Below are positions 8,723 to 17,038 of a DNA stretch of 61,569 nt, in pieces (the stretch's first letter is position 1; every line of letters starts with the position of its first letter). The stretch is from Massilia cavernae (GTDB taxonomy: Bacteria > Pseudomonadota > Gammaproteobacteria > Burkholderiales > Burkholderiaceae_D). The DNA is taken from positions 1-61,569 of the forward strand of contig NZ_QYUP01000126.1 of NCBI RefSeq assembly GCF_003590855.1. The letters run 5' to 3'. Position numbers and translations under genes: made by a program. A model generated the notes under the pieces. That model saw only the letters and a program-made list of their open reading frames with translations, ran no database searches and was not told the origin of the DNA.

Positions 8723-9363
8723 AGACGGATGAACTTGCGGCACTGCTTGCGAATGATGCAGGCGCGGTCGCGCCGGATGCGACAGCGCGTCGCTTTACGG
8801 CTGCGCTCGGATGGGGACTGTGCGGAACGGCGCTGGCAATGGCGATCGTGATGGGAGTACGTCCGGACATTGCCGAAGCCGTGACGCTGCCGATGTTCTG
8901 GATGAAGCTGGCATTTCCCGCATCGATCGCCATTGCGGCCTGCTACGCGGCGGCGCGATTGGCGCGCCCGGGAGTGCGGCTTGGACGCGCGCCGGGAACA
9001 GCGCTTGCCGCGCTGCTGGCAACGGTGTGGATGCTTGCCATCGCCGCACTGCTCAATGCTGCGCCAGCCGAGCGCAGCGACCTTGTTTTTGGTGACACCT
9101 GGCGATACTGCCTGGTCAACATTCCCCTGCTGTCGATTCCAGTGTTTGGCGCGGCCATGTGGGCGCTGAAAGGACTTGCGCCGACGCGCCTCGCACTTGC
9201 GGGCGGTGCGGCGGGGCTGCTTGCCGGCGCGGTGAGCGCGGCGGTGTATTCGCTGCATTGTCCAGAGATGGAACTACCTTTCCTGGCGGTCTGGTACTTG
9301 CTCGGCATGTTGGTTCCGGCCATTGCAGGCGCCGTGACCGGCCCGCGATTGCTGCGCTGGTAA
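8719..9363 (+). CDS. nrsF: NrsF-like membrane anti-sigma factor (DUF1109)
   Basis: A 214-residue DUF1109 protein with a short cytoplasmic N-terminus and six predicted membrane helices. Cysteines lie at residues 131 ([14 protein letters not shown]) and 181 ([17 protein letters not shown]). As I recall, these are the positions of the two cysteines needed for metal sensing in Caulobacter NrsF. The protein should hold the sigma factor at the membrane until metal stress releases it. Two further cysteines, at 35 and 75, lie in membrane segments. Overlap of four bases with the sigma gene suggests coupled translation. Function is by family and context. Confidence 0.88.
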   Translation: MKTDELAALLANDAGAVAPDATARRFTAALGWGLCGTALAMAIVMGVRPDIAEAVTLPMFWMKLAFPASIAIAACYAAARLARPGVRLGRAPGTALAALLATVWMLAIAALLNAAPAERSDLVFGDTWRYCLVNIPLLSIPVFGAAMWALKGLAPTRLALAGGAAGLLAGAVSAAVYSLHCPEMELPFLAVWYLLGMLVPAIAGAVTGPRLLRW

Positions 9364-9413
9364 TTGAACAAGCTACAGCGAAAAGCGGGAACGGCGTGCT
9401 CGGGCTAAGGAAA

Positions 9414-10670
9414 TTATTTCAACATCCACACATACTGCATCAACATCCAGTCTTCCACCGGCTTTCCATTTACCGTAGCCGGCTTGAACGAGCACTTTTC
9501 AATACCGACTCGTGCCGCCTCATCCAGCGGCACGAACCCGCTGCTCTTCTTGACCGACGAATCCTTCACCTTGCCGTCCGTGCCTATCAGGAACGCCAGC
9601 GTCACCGCACCCGTGTTCTCGTTCTTGAGCGATTCGGCCGGCCACACCGGCTTGGCGCAGGTGCTGAAATCGACGACGGCACGCTCCTTGATTTCTTCCG
9701 GCGCAGGCGCGGTGCTGGCACATGCGCTCAACAGCGTAGCTGCCAGGCCGAGCACGGGAATCGCAGCCTTCCAGTTGAGTGCCTGCGTGTCGGGACGAAC
9801 CAGTCGTTTAATACGTGTCATTAAGTCTCCTCCGTTGGCTGCTTGGGCCAGATGGTGTGATGAGAACTGGAAACGCTCCAGTTCGGACAGGGCGAGCGCC
9901 AGCCTGCGCGGCTCGCCCAACTGCGATGCAGCGATATCGTCTGCAATCTGTTCGCGTTCTGCCCGGATCCGGCCCGAGATCCACCAGACGGCCGGGTGGT
10001 AGAACAGCAGTGTTTCAACCACGTTCTGGGCAAGGTTGACCAGGTAATCGTGGCGCCTGACGTGGGCAAGTTCGTGCGCCAGCAGCGCTTCGAGCAAATG
10101 CGGCGGCATCCCGGTAATCAGGGAAGCGGGAATCAGCACGACCGGGCTCCACCATCCGGCGGTGATCGGGCTCGCCAGGTCCGCCACCACGCGCAGCCGC
10201 ACATTGCGGCTGACGCCGAACTGCGCCGCCATGCGCGACAGCTTTGCCTGCCAATGGGCGTCGCCTGCAGGCAGCTTGCCGACGCGGCGCACCCAGAGCA
10301 GGCCGAGGCCGATACGCAGCGCCAGCACGCTGGCGCATGCTGCCCACAGCGCCACGATCCACGCCAGGTTCGATTGCAGGTAGGCCGCAAGCACGTCGCC
10401 GCCGTTGTCGCCCGCGGTTGTGGCGCCGCCAAATCCTGTAGCGCTCGCGGCCGGTCCAGCGTCCTGCAGCCGCGTCCAGAGGTCAAGGGCCGGCCAGGCC
10501 AGGCACAGGAACAAGGCGGTGCAAGCCACCGTATAGCGGTGCCCGGGGCGCGCATTGCGCATCACGGTCAGCATCAGCGCGGTGGCGCAGCCGAGGACGA
10601 GGCCCTGCCACAGGAAGTGAACCAGCGTCCAGCCGAGGCTGCCGACGACATGCGATGCGTATGCGCTCAT
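9414..10670 (-). CDS. M56 family sensor peptidase (BlaR1-like) with TonB-like C-terminus
   Basis: A 418-residue protein. Several N-terminal membrane helices begin at MSAYASHVVGSLGWTLVHFL; a cytoplasmic M56 metallopeptidase domain follows with the zinc motif HELAHVRRHDYLVN. A single-pass stretch and a TonB C-terminal type domain close the protein (about TGAVTLAFLIGTDGKVKDS to the end). BlaR1/MecR1 relatives cut the cognate repressor when triggered. Here the usual penicillin-binding sensor is replaced by the TonB-like domain, so the signal is probably not a beta-lactam. The ATG at 10670 overlaps the stop of blaI (ATGA). A longer open frame upstream only shadows blaI. Confidence 0.88.
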   Translation of the reverse strand: MSAYASHVVGSLGWTLVHFLWQGLVLGCATALMLTVMRNARPGHRYTVACTALFLCLAWPALDLWTRLQDAGPAASATGFGGATTAGDNGGDVLAAYLQSNLAWIVALWAACASVLALRIGLGLLWVRRVGKLPAGDAHWQAKLSRMAAQFGVSRNVRLRVVADLASPITAGWWSPVVLIPASLITGMPPHLLEALLAHELAHVRRHDYLVNLAQNVVETLLFYHPAVWWISGRIRAEREQIADDIAASQLGEPRRLALALSELERFQFSSHHLAQAANGGDLMTRIKRLVRPDTQALNWKAAIPVLGLAATLLSACASTAPAPEEIKERAVVDFSTCAKPVWPAESLKNENTGAVTLAFLIGTDGKVKDSSVKKSSGFVPLDEAARVGIEKCSFKPATVNGKPVEDWMLMQYVWMLK

Positions 10671-11050
10671 TTGTCTTCCTCCTTCAGGAGCTTTTCGATC
10701 TCTTCGCGTTCTTTTTTCGAGATGCCGCTGCGCAGCGCAGCCAGCACCAGCGCCTTGGCCGAACCGGAAAAAGCCTTCTGGATCAGGTCCTTGAGCAGGT
10801 TGGTCTGCAGCGAGTCCTGTGCCTGCGCCGGCGCATATACGTGCGATCGGTCGCTTTCGTCGCGGATCAGGATGCCCTTGGTGTGCATGATCTGCATGAG
10901 GCGCAGCACGGTGGCGTAGCTCACCTCGGGGCGCTGCTTGATGATTTCCTGGTGCACCTGTTTCGCAGTGGCGGAGCCGAGCGGCCATAGGGTCTGGAGC
11001 AAGTCCAGTTCCGCAGGCGTCGGTTTGGGTGGCGTGGGTGTCGTCGGCAT
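10667..11050 (-). CDS. blaI: BlaI/MecI/CopY family repressor
   Basis: A 127-residue winged-helix repressor. PTPAELDLLQTLWPLGSATA begins the HTH and SYATVLRLMQIMHTKGILIR forms the recognition helix and wing. The C-terminal dimerisation helices include LVLAALRSGISKKEREEIEK. The family is inactivated by proteolysis through an M56 partner, which is encoded directly downstream with a four-base overlap. TAGACA-N4-TGTCTA dyads in the upstream region are likely its operators. The symbol gives the family only; no beta-lactamase is nearby. Confidence 0.88.
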   Translation of the reverse strand: MPTTPTPPKPTPAELDLLQTLWPLGSATAKQVHQEIIKQRPEVSYATVLRLMQIMHTKGILIRDESDRSHVYAPAQAQDSLQTNLLKDLIQKAFSGSAKALVLAALRSGISKKEREEIEKLLKEEDK

Positions 11051-11073
11051 GGCAATCCTTCAAGGTCTTTTTC

Positions 11074-11103
11074 TAGAATAGTCTGTCTAGACACTGATGT
11101 CTA
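11074..11103. promoter_or_regulatory. Paired dyad operators next to blaI
   Basis: A perfect TAGACA-CTGA-TGTCTA dyad lies at 11088-11103 and an imperfect TAGAAT-AGTC-TGTCTA at 11074-11089, 24-40 bases upstream of the blaI start. The 6-4-6 geometry suits a BlaI-type dimer and suggests autorepression. Confidence 0.65.
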
Positions 11104-11141
11104 CAAAAAACTTTTAGGAGGAATTACAGGTAAAAATTTAA

Positions 11142-11159
11142 GTAGACATGTTTGTCTAC
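11142..11159. promoter_or_regulatory. Second dyad operator, in front of the SIMPL gene
   Basis: A perfect GTAGACA-TGTT-TGTCTAC inverted repeat with the same core as the site at 11088-11103. It lies 43 bases upstream of the SIMPL start codon, so the SIMPL gene is likely in the same regulon. Confidence 0.65.
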
Positions 11160-11202
11160 AGAACATATTCTTCGGCTTTCAGAAAACTTTTCAGGAGACC
11201 TT

Positions 11203-11916
11203 ATGTTGAAAGCAATCGTTCTCGTCGGCGCGCTCGCGCTCGCTTCAGTTGCCGGTGCGGCGGAGTTGCCCGCGTATCCCTTCGTGCACGTGGACGCATC
11301 GGGTTCGCGCTACATTGCGCCCGACATTGGCGAGATCGACTTCGAGATCACGGCGGGCGACGTCGATCCTGAAGCCGCGCGTGCGCTGGTTGAAAGCCGC
11401 ATCGCGCAGGTACGCGCCTTGGCCGAGGGGCTGGGCGTTACTGCCGACAACCTGGAGATCCGCGATGTCCGCAAGGACCTGCGCAAGGTGAAGGAAGGCG
11501 AGCCGGCCGCGCCGTTCTACGACATTCGCGCGGGCGTGCACATCAAGCTGACCGACATGTCGAAGTGGCGCGAGCTGGTGTCGCCGCTGATCGGCATGCC
11601 CAACCTGGATGGCTTCGCGACGGCCTTCGATACCAGTCAGCGCGACAAAGTGGAGATGGAACTGATGGAGCAGGCCATGGCCGCCGCACGCAAGAAGGCG
11701 CTGGCGATGGCAAAGGGGGCGGGACTGAAACTGGGAGCGGTAACCGCGGTGACATCGGGCAACCTGAAGAACTTGACGCGGGCGATGGGCCTTGCACCCC
11801 AGGACACTAACTACTCGCGGGGCGGTACCCGGAGTGCTTACAACCGGCAGGACCTGCTTGCGATCGAGATCATCAAGCTGGTCCAGCCGGTCGACATGAT
11901 TTTCAGGCTGAAGTAA
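11203..11916 (+). CDS. Exported SIMPL domain protein
   Basis: A 237-residue protein with a signal peptide (MLKAIVLVGALALASVAGAA) and a SIMPL (DUF541) domain over most of the rest. Typical elements are FVHVDASGSRYIAPDIGEID at the start and AAARKKALAMAKGAGLKLGA. Members are periplasmic or outer-membrane associated and their biochemical role is mostly unclear. The ATG at 11203 follows AGGAG; an in-frame ATG at 11152 lies inside the operator. It is divergent from blaI, shares the same dyad operators and abuts the end of dctA without a gap. Confidence 0.85.
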   Translation: MLKAIVLVGALALASVAGAAELPAYPFVHVDASGSRYIAPDIGEIDFEITAGDVDPEAARALVESRIAQVRALAEGLGVTADNLEIRDVRKDLRKVKEGEPAAPFYDIRAGVHIKLTDMSKWRELVSPLIGMPNLDGFATAFDTSQRDKVEMELMEQAMAAARKKALAMAKGAGLKLGAVTAVTSGNLKNLTRAMGLAPQDTNYSRGGTRSAYNRQDLLAIEIIKLVQPVDMIFRLK

Positions 11917-13218
11917 TCAAGCTGCCTTGCGGATCACGGCCACTTCGTCGGGCTGGCTGTGGTGCGATGGCGCAGCCAGCTCGCTGGCCATGCGATCGCG
12001 GTCCAGCTCGTTTTCCCAGCGCGATACCACCACCGTCGCCACGCCGTTGCCGACGAAGTTGGTCAGGGCACGGCATTCGCTCATGAAGCGGTCGATGCCC
12101 AGGATCAGCGCCATGCCCGCGACCGGGATGGTCGGGACCACGGCCAGCGTTGCCGCCAGCGTGATGAAGCCGGCGCCGGTGATGCCGGAAGCGCCTTTCG
12201 AGGTCAGCATCGCTACGCCGAGGATGGTCAGCTGCTGGGTCAGGGTCAGGTCGGTGTTGGTCGCCTGGGCGACGAACAGGGCTGCCATGGTCATGTAGAT
12301 GTTGGTGCCGTCCAGGTTGAACGAGTAGCCGGTAGGAACGACGAGGCCGACCACGGGTTTCGAGCAGCCCAGTTTTTCAAGCTTGCGCATCAGGGCGGGC
12401 AGGGCGCTTTCCGATGAACTGGTGCCGAGCACGATCAGCAGTTCTTCCTTGATGTAGGCGATGAAGCGGAAGATCGAGAAACCGGTCATGCGGGCAATGC
12501 CGCCCAGCACGATGAACACGAACAGCGCGCAGGTCAGGTAGAACGAACCCATCAGCTTGGCCAGCGGCACCAGCGACTCGAGGCCGTATTTGCCGATGGT
12601 GAAGGCCATCGCGCCGAACGCGCCGATCGGGGCCAGCTTCATCACCATGTTGACGATGCCGAAGATGACGTGCGACAGATCGTCGATGGCGCGGGTGATG
12701 GGACGGCCGCGCTCGCCGAGCATCGACAGCGCGAAGCCGAACAGGATCGCGAACAGCAGCACCTGCAGGATGTCGCCCTTGGCAAACGCATCCACCACCG
12801 TGTTCGGGATGATGTTCAGCACGAAGTCGACCGTGCCTTGCGACTTGGCCTTGTCGGTGTATTGCGCGATGGACGAGGCGTCCAGGTGGGACGCATCGAC
12901 ATTGAAGCCGGCGCCCGGCTTGGCCAGGTTGGCCACCACCAGGCCGATGGCCAGCGCGAAGGTCGATACGACTTCAAAGTAAAGCAGGGCCTTGCCGCCG
13001 ACCCGGCCGATTTTCTTCATGTCCTGCATGCCGGCGATACCGGCTACCACGGTGCAGAAGATCACCGGGGCGATGATCATCTTGATCAGCTTGATGAAGC
13101 CGTCGCCGAGCGGCTTCATGTCCACGCCCAGCTTCGGGTAGAACACGCCGAGCAGCACGCCACAGGCAATGGCGAACAGCACCTGGATGTACAACACTTT
13201 GTAGAACGGCTTTTTCAT
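11917..13218 (-). CDS. dctA: C4-dicarboxylate/cation symporter
   Basis: A 433-residue sodium/proton-dicarboxylate symporter of the DAACS family, which imports succinate, fumarate and malate. The opening [20 protein letters not shown] is typical of DctA. The re-entrant loop and substrate region show [57 protein letters not shown] and [18 protein letters not shown]. Eight membrane helices and two hairpins are expected. It stands alone; no DctB/DctD pair is adjacent. Its stop codon abuts that of the convergent SIMPL gene. Confidence 0.93.
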   Translation of the reverse strand: MKKPFYKVLYIQVLFAIACGVLLGVFYPKLGVDMKPLGDGFIKLIKMIIAPVIFCTVVAGIAGMQDMKKIGRVGGKALLYFEVVSTFALAIGLVVANLAKPGAGFNVDASHLDASSIAQYTDKAKSQGTVDFVLNIIPNTVVDAFAKGDILQVLLFAILFGFALSMLGERGRPITRAIDDLSHVIFGIVNMVMKLAPIGAFGAMAFTIGKYGLESLVPLAKLMGSFYLTCALFVFIVLGGIARMTGFSIFRFIAYIKEELLIVLGTSSSESALPALMRKLEKLGCSKPVVGLVVPTGYSFNLDGTNIYMTMAALFVAQATNTDLTLTQQLTILGVAMLTSKGASGITGAGFITLAATLAVVPTIPVAGMALILGIDRFMSECRALTNFVGNGVATVVVSRWENELDRDRMASELAAPSHHSQPDEVAVIRKAA

Positions 13219-13405
13219 GGCGGGACTCGCTTCAGGGAAGTGGTGGTGTGTTTACATGATTGTCGAATCCTGATTGGCGGGCTATTGTGGATATCCGCAG
13301 GCATCGCTGGACGACGGCCAGGCTCATTCCATGTGGCAAGCGATTGCGCCGCCGCCGCGCTGATGCATAATGTCGTCGCCTCAACAACTAAAAAATCGGG
13401 ACACT

Positions 13406-14687
13406 ATGAAGAAGATTATTTTGGGCGGCGCCGCAATGCTGCTGGCCAGCAGCGCATTTGCCGCATCGGTGCAGGACGTCGCCGAGCGCTACATGAAGCT
13501 GGTGCTTGCCATCGGCGTGCACGACAGCTCCTACGTGGACGCCTACTACGGCCCGGCGGAACTGCAGAAGGAAGCCACCGACGCAAAGAAGAGCCTGGCC
13601 ACCATCCGCGCCGAAGTCGACGCGGCGCTGAAGGACCTGGCGGGCCAGAAGGCCGCCAGCGCGGACGAAACCCTGCGCATCGAATTCCTGAACAAGCAGC
13701 TTTCGTCCATGCTGACCCGCATCGACATGCTGAACGGCCAGAAGTTCAGCTTCGACGATGAAACCGCGCGCCTGTACGACGCGGTGTCGCCGCACCACGA
13801 CCGCGCCTACTACCTGAAGCTGGTGGCCGAAATCGACAAGCTGTTGCCTGGCAAAGGCACCGTGCCGGAACGGCTGAAGGTCTTCCGCGACAAGATGGTG
13901 ATCCCGAAGGACAAGCTCAAGCCGGTGTTCGACGCGTCGATCAAGGAATGCCGCGCGCGCAGCGCGAAGTACATCGACTTGCCGGCCAACGAAAGCTTTG
14001 TGCTGGAGTTCGTGACCAACAAGCCGTGGAGCGGCTACAACTGGTACAAGGCAACGCGCAGAGCCTCATCCAGATCAATACCGAGTTCCCGATCTACATC
14101 GACCGCGCGGTCGACCTGGGCTGCCATGAAGGCTATCCCGGCCATCACGCGTACAACGCGCTGCTGGAAAAGTCGCTGGTGAAGGATAAGGGCTGGACCG
14201 AGTTCAGCGTGTATCCGCTGTATTCGCCGATGTCGCTGATCGCCGAAGGCAGCGCCAACTACGGTATCGAGATGGCGTTCACGGATGCGGAGCGGCTGGC
14301 GTTCGAGCGCGACGTGCTGTTCCCGATGGCGGGGCTGGATCCCAAGCTGGCCAAGAAGTACGCCCAGCTGCGCAAGCTGCTTGGCAAGCTGAGCTATGCG
14401 GACAATGACGCGGCGATGAACTACCTGAACGGCAAGTGGACCAAGGAAGAGACCATTGATTGGCTGGTCAACGTGCAGCTGTACCCGCCGGAGAAGGCAC
14501 CGCAGCGCGTGAGCTTCTATGATGGGCTGCGCGGGTATGTGATCAACTACAACCTGGCAAGGACCTGGTGGAAGCGTATGTGAAACGCCACGTGACCTCG
14601 AAGGATCCGGTCAAGGCGCGGGCGCAGCGTTGGGAGGCGTTCAAGCAGTTGCTGTCGTCGCCGAGGCTGGCGAGCGGGATCAGGTAA
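13406..14687 (+). pseudogene. DUF885 family protein, interrupted by two single-base frameshifts
   Basis: DUF885 proteins are exported, metallopeptidase-like proteins. A signal peptide (MKKIILGGAAMLLASSAFAA) leads the first part; the HEGYPGHHAYNALLEKSL zinc-type motif lies in the second. The frame breaks near 14050, where restoring one G gives NWYKGNAQSLIQINTEF, and again near 14556, where restoring one G gives NLGKDLVEAYVKRH, after which the frame runs to the TAA at 14685-14687. Both breaks are one-base losses in G runs. With both repaired the gene is complete at about 427 residues, so a sequencing error is a likely cause. Confidence 0.8.
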
Positions 14688-14731
14688 CGCTGCGGGCGGC
14701 GGATGCGCGCAGCGCGGTGAAGCAGGGGTTT

Positions 14732-14803
14732 CGAATCGCATGCGATTCGCCTGCGAAACGGCATCCGCTTGCAAGCGGATGCTCCCAAGGCGAGAGCATC
14801 CGC
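14732..14803. repeat. Cluster of perfect palindromes (REP-like)
   Basis: CGAATCGCATGCGATTCG (14732-14749) and GCATCCGCTTGCAAGCGGAT plus GC (14761-14782) are perfect palindromes; a third GCATCCGC follows at 14796. The GCATCCGCCGA core also occurs at the REP hairpin 50272-50344 and at 21692. They lie between convergent genes and may also help terminate transcription. Confidence 0.55.
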
Positions 14804-14820
14804 CGAATGCACCGTGGCGA

Positions 14821-15615
14821 TTACTGCGCCACCCAACCCCCATCCATATTCCACGCCACGCCCCGCACCTGGTTCGCCGCAGGGCTGCAGAAGAACACCG
14901 CCAGCGCCCCCAGTTCCTCAGGCGTCACAAACTCCCCAGATGGCTGCTTCTCGGCCAGCAGCGCCTTCTTGGCCGCATCATTGCTGGTGCCTTCGCGCAC
15001 CGCGCGGTCGTCCACCTGCTTTTGCACCAGCGGCGTCAACACCCATCCCGGACAGATCGCGTTGCAGGTCACGCCGGTCTGCGCGGTCTCCAGCGCGGTC
15101 ACCTTGGTGAATCCAACCAGCCCGTGCTTGCTCGCCACGTAGGCCGACTTCTGCGCCGACCCGACCATGCCGTGTACCGACGCCAGGTTGATGATGCGGC
15201 CCCAGTTCTTCTGCTTCATGCCCGGCAGCGCCAGGCGGGTGGTGTGGAAGGCCGAGGTGAGGTTGATCGCGATGATCGCGTCCCACTTCTCGGGCGGGAA
15301 ATCCTCGATATTGGCCACGTGCTGGATGCCCGCGTTGTTGACCAGGATATCGATGCCGCCGAACTTTTCACCGGCGAACTTCATCAGGGCCTCGATTTCG
15401 GCCGGCTTGGACATGTCCGCATTGTGGTAAGCGGTCCGCACACCGAATTCCTGGCCGACCTCCGTATGGAGCTTTTCGATCTGCTGCGCGTCGCCGAAGC
15501 CGTTGAATACGATGTTAGCGCCTTGCTGGGCCAGCGACCGCGCGATGCCCAGTCCAATGCCGGATGTCGAGCCAGTTACGAGTGCTGTTTTGCCGCTTAG
15601 CATGCTTGTAGTCAT
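14821..15615 (-). CDS. bdhA: 3-hydroxybutyrate dehydrogenase
   Basis: A 264-residue short-chain dehydrogenase that interconverts 3-hydroxybutyrate and acetoacetate with NAD. The cofactor motif is TGSTSGIGLGIA, followed by NNAG and the catalytic Ser in INLASVHGMVGS and Tyr-Lys in SAYVASKHGLVGFTKV. AICPGWVLTPLVQKQ and the C-terminal GVAWNMDGGWVAQ are as in bacterial BdhA. The ATG at 15615 has GAGG upstream; a longer open frame to 15819 has no family similarity. Its product acetoacetate is the substrate of scoAB in this window, which suggests use of ketone bodies or stored polyhydroxybutyrate. Confidence 0.93.
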   Translation of the reverse strand: MTTSMLSGKTALVTGSTSGIGLGIARSLAQQGANIVFNGFGDAQQIEKLHTEVGQEFGVRTAYHNADMSKPAEIEALMKFAGEKFGGIDILVNNAGIQHVANIEDFPPEKWDAIIAINLTSAFHTTRLALPGMKQKNWGRIINLASVHGMVGSAQKSAYVASKHGLVGFTKVTALETAQTGVTCNAICPGWVLTPLVQKQVDDRAVREGTSNDAAKKALLAEKQPSGEFVTPEELGALAVFFCSPAANQVRGVAWNMDGGWVAQ

Positions 15616-15784
15616 TGTGTCCTCTGGAAGAATGGATTGGCTGGGGAAGGATGAGCAGCGCGCTACGCCGCACCTTGGTAGAATTCTAATCGCAACGCCC
15701 GGTAAAATGTCAGTTTCGCCACAAGTTTGGTACTTGGCTGGACTGCGCAAGGGCGACGGATATCCGCCAATCAAAGGAATCGGC

Positions 15785-17032
15785 ATGATTGAACCAAGAA
15801 TAAAATCCGTCCAGTGCATCTCGCCCTCAGGCCTTCACGACATGTCGTACAAGGAATGGGGCGACGAGAATAATCCGAACGTGCTGGTCTGCGTGCATGG
15901 CGTGACGCGGGTCGGCGACGACTTCGACAACCTGGCGCGCGCCCTGTGCGATCGCTACCGCGTGGTGTGTCCCGACGTGGTCGGGCGCGGGCGCTCGGGC
16001 AAGCTGGCCAACCCGGAGCTGTACCGCGTGCCGCAATACGTCAGCGACATGATGACCCTGGTCGCGCGCGTGTCGGCCGTGCCCGGCACCACGATCGACT
16101 GGTTCGGCACCTCGATGGGCGGCCTGATCGGCATGGCGCTGGCTTCGCTGCCGGGCAACCCGATCCGCCGGCTTCTGCTGAACGACATCGGGCCGAGCCT
16201 CGACCCGGCCGCGCTGCAGCGCATCGGCGAGTATATCGGCCAGGAGATGCGCTTCCCGGACTTCGACACCGCCGCCACCTTCGTGCGCGACGTCTCGCTG
16301 TCGTTCGGCGAGCACAGCGGCGAGGAATGGCACAAGCTGGCCGCCGACGTGCTGCGCAGGCAGGACGACGGTCAGTGGGTGCGCCATTACGACATGGGCC
16401 TGGCGCAGCCGTTCCGCTCCAGCACGCCCGAAACCGCGAAAGCCGACGAGCGCATGCTGTGGGCAGCGTATGATGCGATCCGCTGCCCGGTGCTGTTGGT
16501 GCGCGGAGCCGACTCCGATCTGCTGTCGCATGCGACGGCAGAAGAGATGACCAGGCGCGGCCCGAAGGCCATGCTGGTTGAAATACCGAATGTCGGCCAT
16601 GCGCCGACCTTCCTGCACGACGATCAAATCGCAATTGCCAAACAATTTTTAACCGGCCAGGCCGGAGAAGGAAAACAGACCATGGAAATTACACGACTGC
16701 ACGTAGGAAAACGCCTGTCCGAAGTGGCGATCCACAACGACACCATCTATTTGGCAGGCCAGATCGCCGAAGACACCAGCGCCGACATCGGCGGCCAGAC
16801 CCGCGAGGTGCTGGCCAGCGTCGACCGCCTGCTGGGCGAGGCAGGCAGCGACAAGACCTGCATCCTGATGTGCCAGATCTACATCACCGACATGGCCAAC
16901 TTCCCGGCGATGAACGAAGTATGGGACGAGTGGGTGGCCCAGGGCCACACGCCGCCGCGCGCCACCGTCGAAGCGAAGCTTGCCAACCCGGCCTGCCTGG
17001 TCGAAATCGTCGTCACCGCCGGCAAGCGCTAA
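15785..17032 (+). CDS. Alpha/beta hydrolase in frame with a RidA-family domain
   Basis: The open frame codes for 415 residues. Residues 1 to about 290 are an alpha/beta hydrolase with CVHGVTRVGDDFDNLA, the nucleophile elbow DWFGTSMGGLIGMALAS and a late NVGHAPTF histidine. After QFLTGQAGEGKQT the frame continues into a complete RidA domain, with no stop between. An ATG at 16682 preceded by GGAGAAGG looks like an independent start for RidA. So this is either a true fusion or two genes whose stop codon has been lost, possibly through a base-call error. The next gene, relA, starts 6 bases later. Confidence 0.8.
   Translation: MIEPRIKSVQCISPSGLHDMSYKEWGDENNPNVLVCVHGVTRVGDDFDNLARALCDRYRVVCPDVVGRGRSGKLANPELYRVPQYVSDMMTLVARVSAVPGTTIDWFGTSMGGLIGMALASLPGNPIRRLLLNDIGPSLDPAALQRIGEYIGQEMRFPDFDTAATFVRDVSLSFGEHSGEEWHKLAADVLRRQDDGQWVRHYDMGLAQPFRSSTPETAKADERMLWAAYDAIRCPVLLVRGADSDLLSHATAEEMTRRGPKAMLVEIPNVGHAPTFLHDDQIAIAKQFLTGQAGEGKQTMEITRLHVGKRLSEVAIHNDTIYLAGQIAEDTSADIGGQTREVLASVDRLLGEAGSDKTCILMCQIYITDMANFPAMNEVWDEWVAQGHTPPRATVEAKLANPACLVEIVVTAGKR
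16682..17032 (+). CDS. RidA family protein (C-terminal part of the longer frame)
   Basis: A 116-residue RidA/YjgF-type domain. RidA proteins hydrolyse reactive enamines and imines from amino acid metabolism. Family features are TIYLAGQIAED, CQIYITDMANFPAMNEVWDE and PPRATVEAKLANPACLVEIV, the last containing the usual substrate-binding Arg. The ATG at 16682 has its own GGAGAAGG ribosome site, which argues that it can be made separately from the hydrolase encoded in the same frame upstream. It precedes relA closely, so all three are probably co-transcribed. Confidence 0.75.
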   Translation: MEITRLHVGKRLSEVAIHNDTIYLAGQIAEDTSADIGGQTREVLASVDRLLGEAGSDKTCILMCQIYITDMANFPAMNEVWDEWVAQGHTPPRATVEAKLANPACLVEIVVTAGKR

Positions 17033-17038
17033 CCCGCC

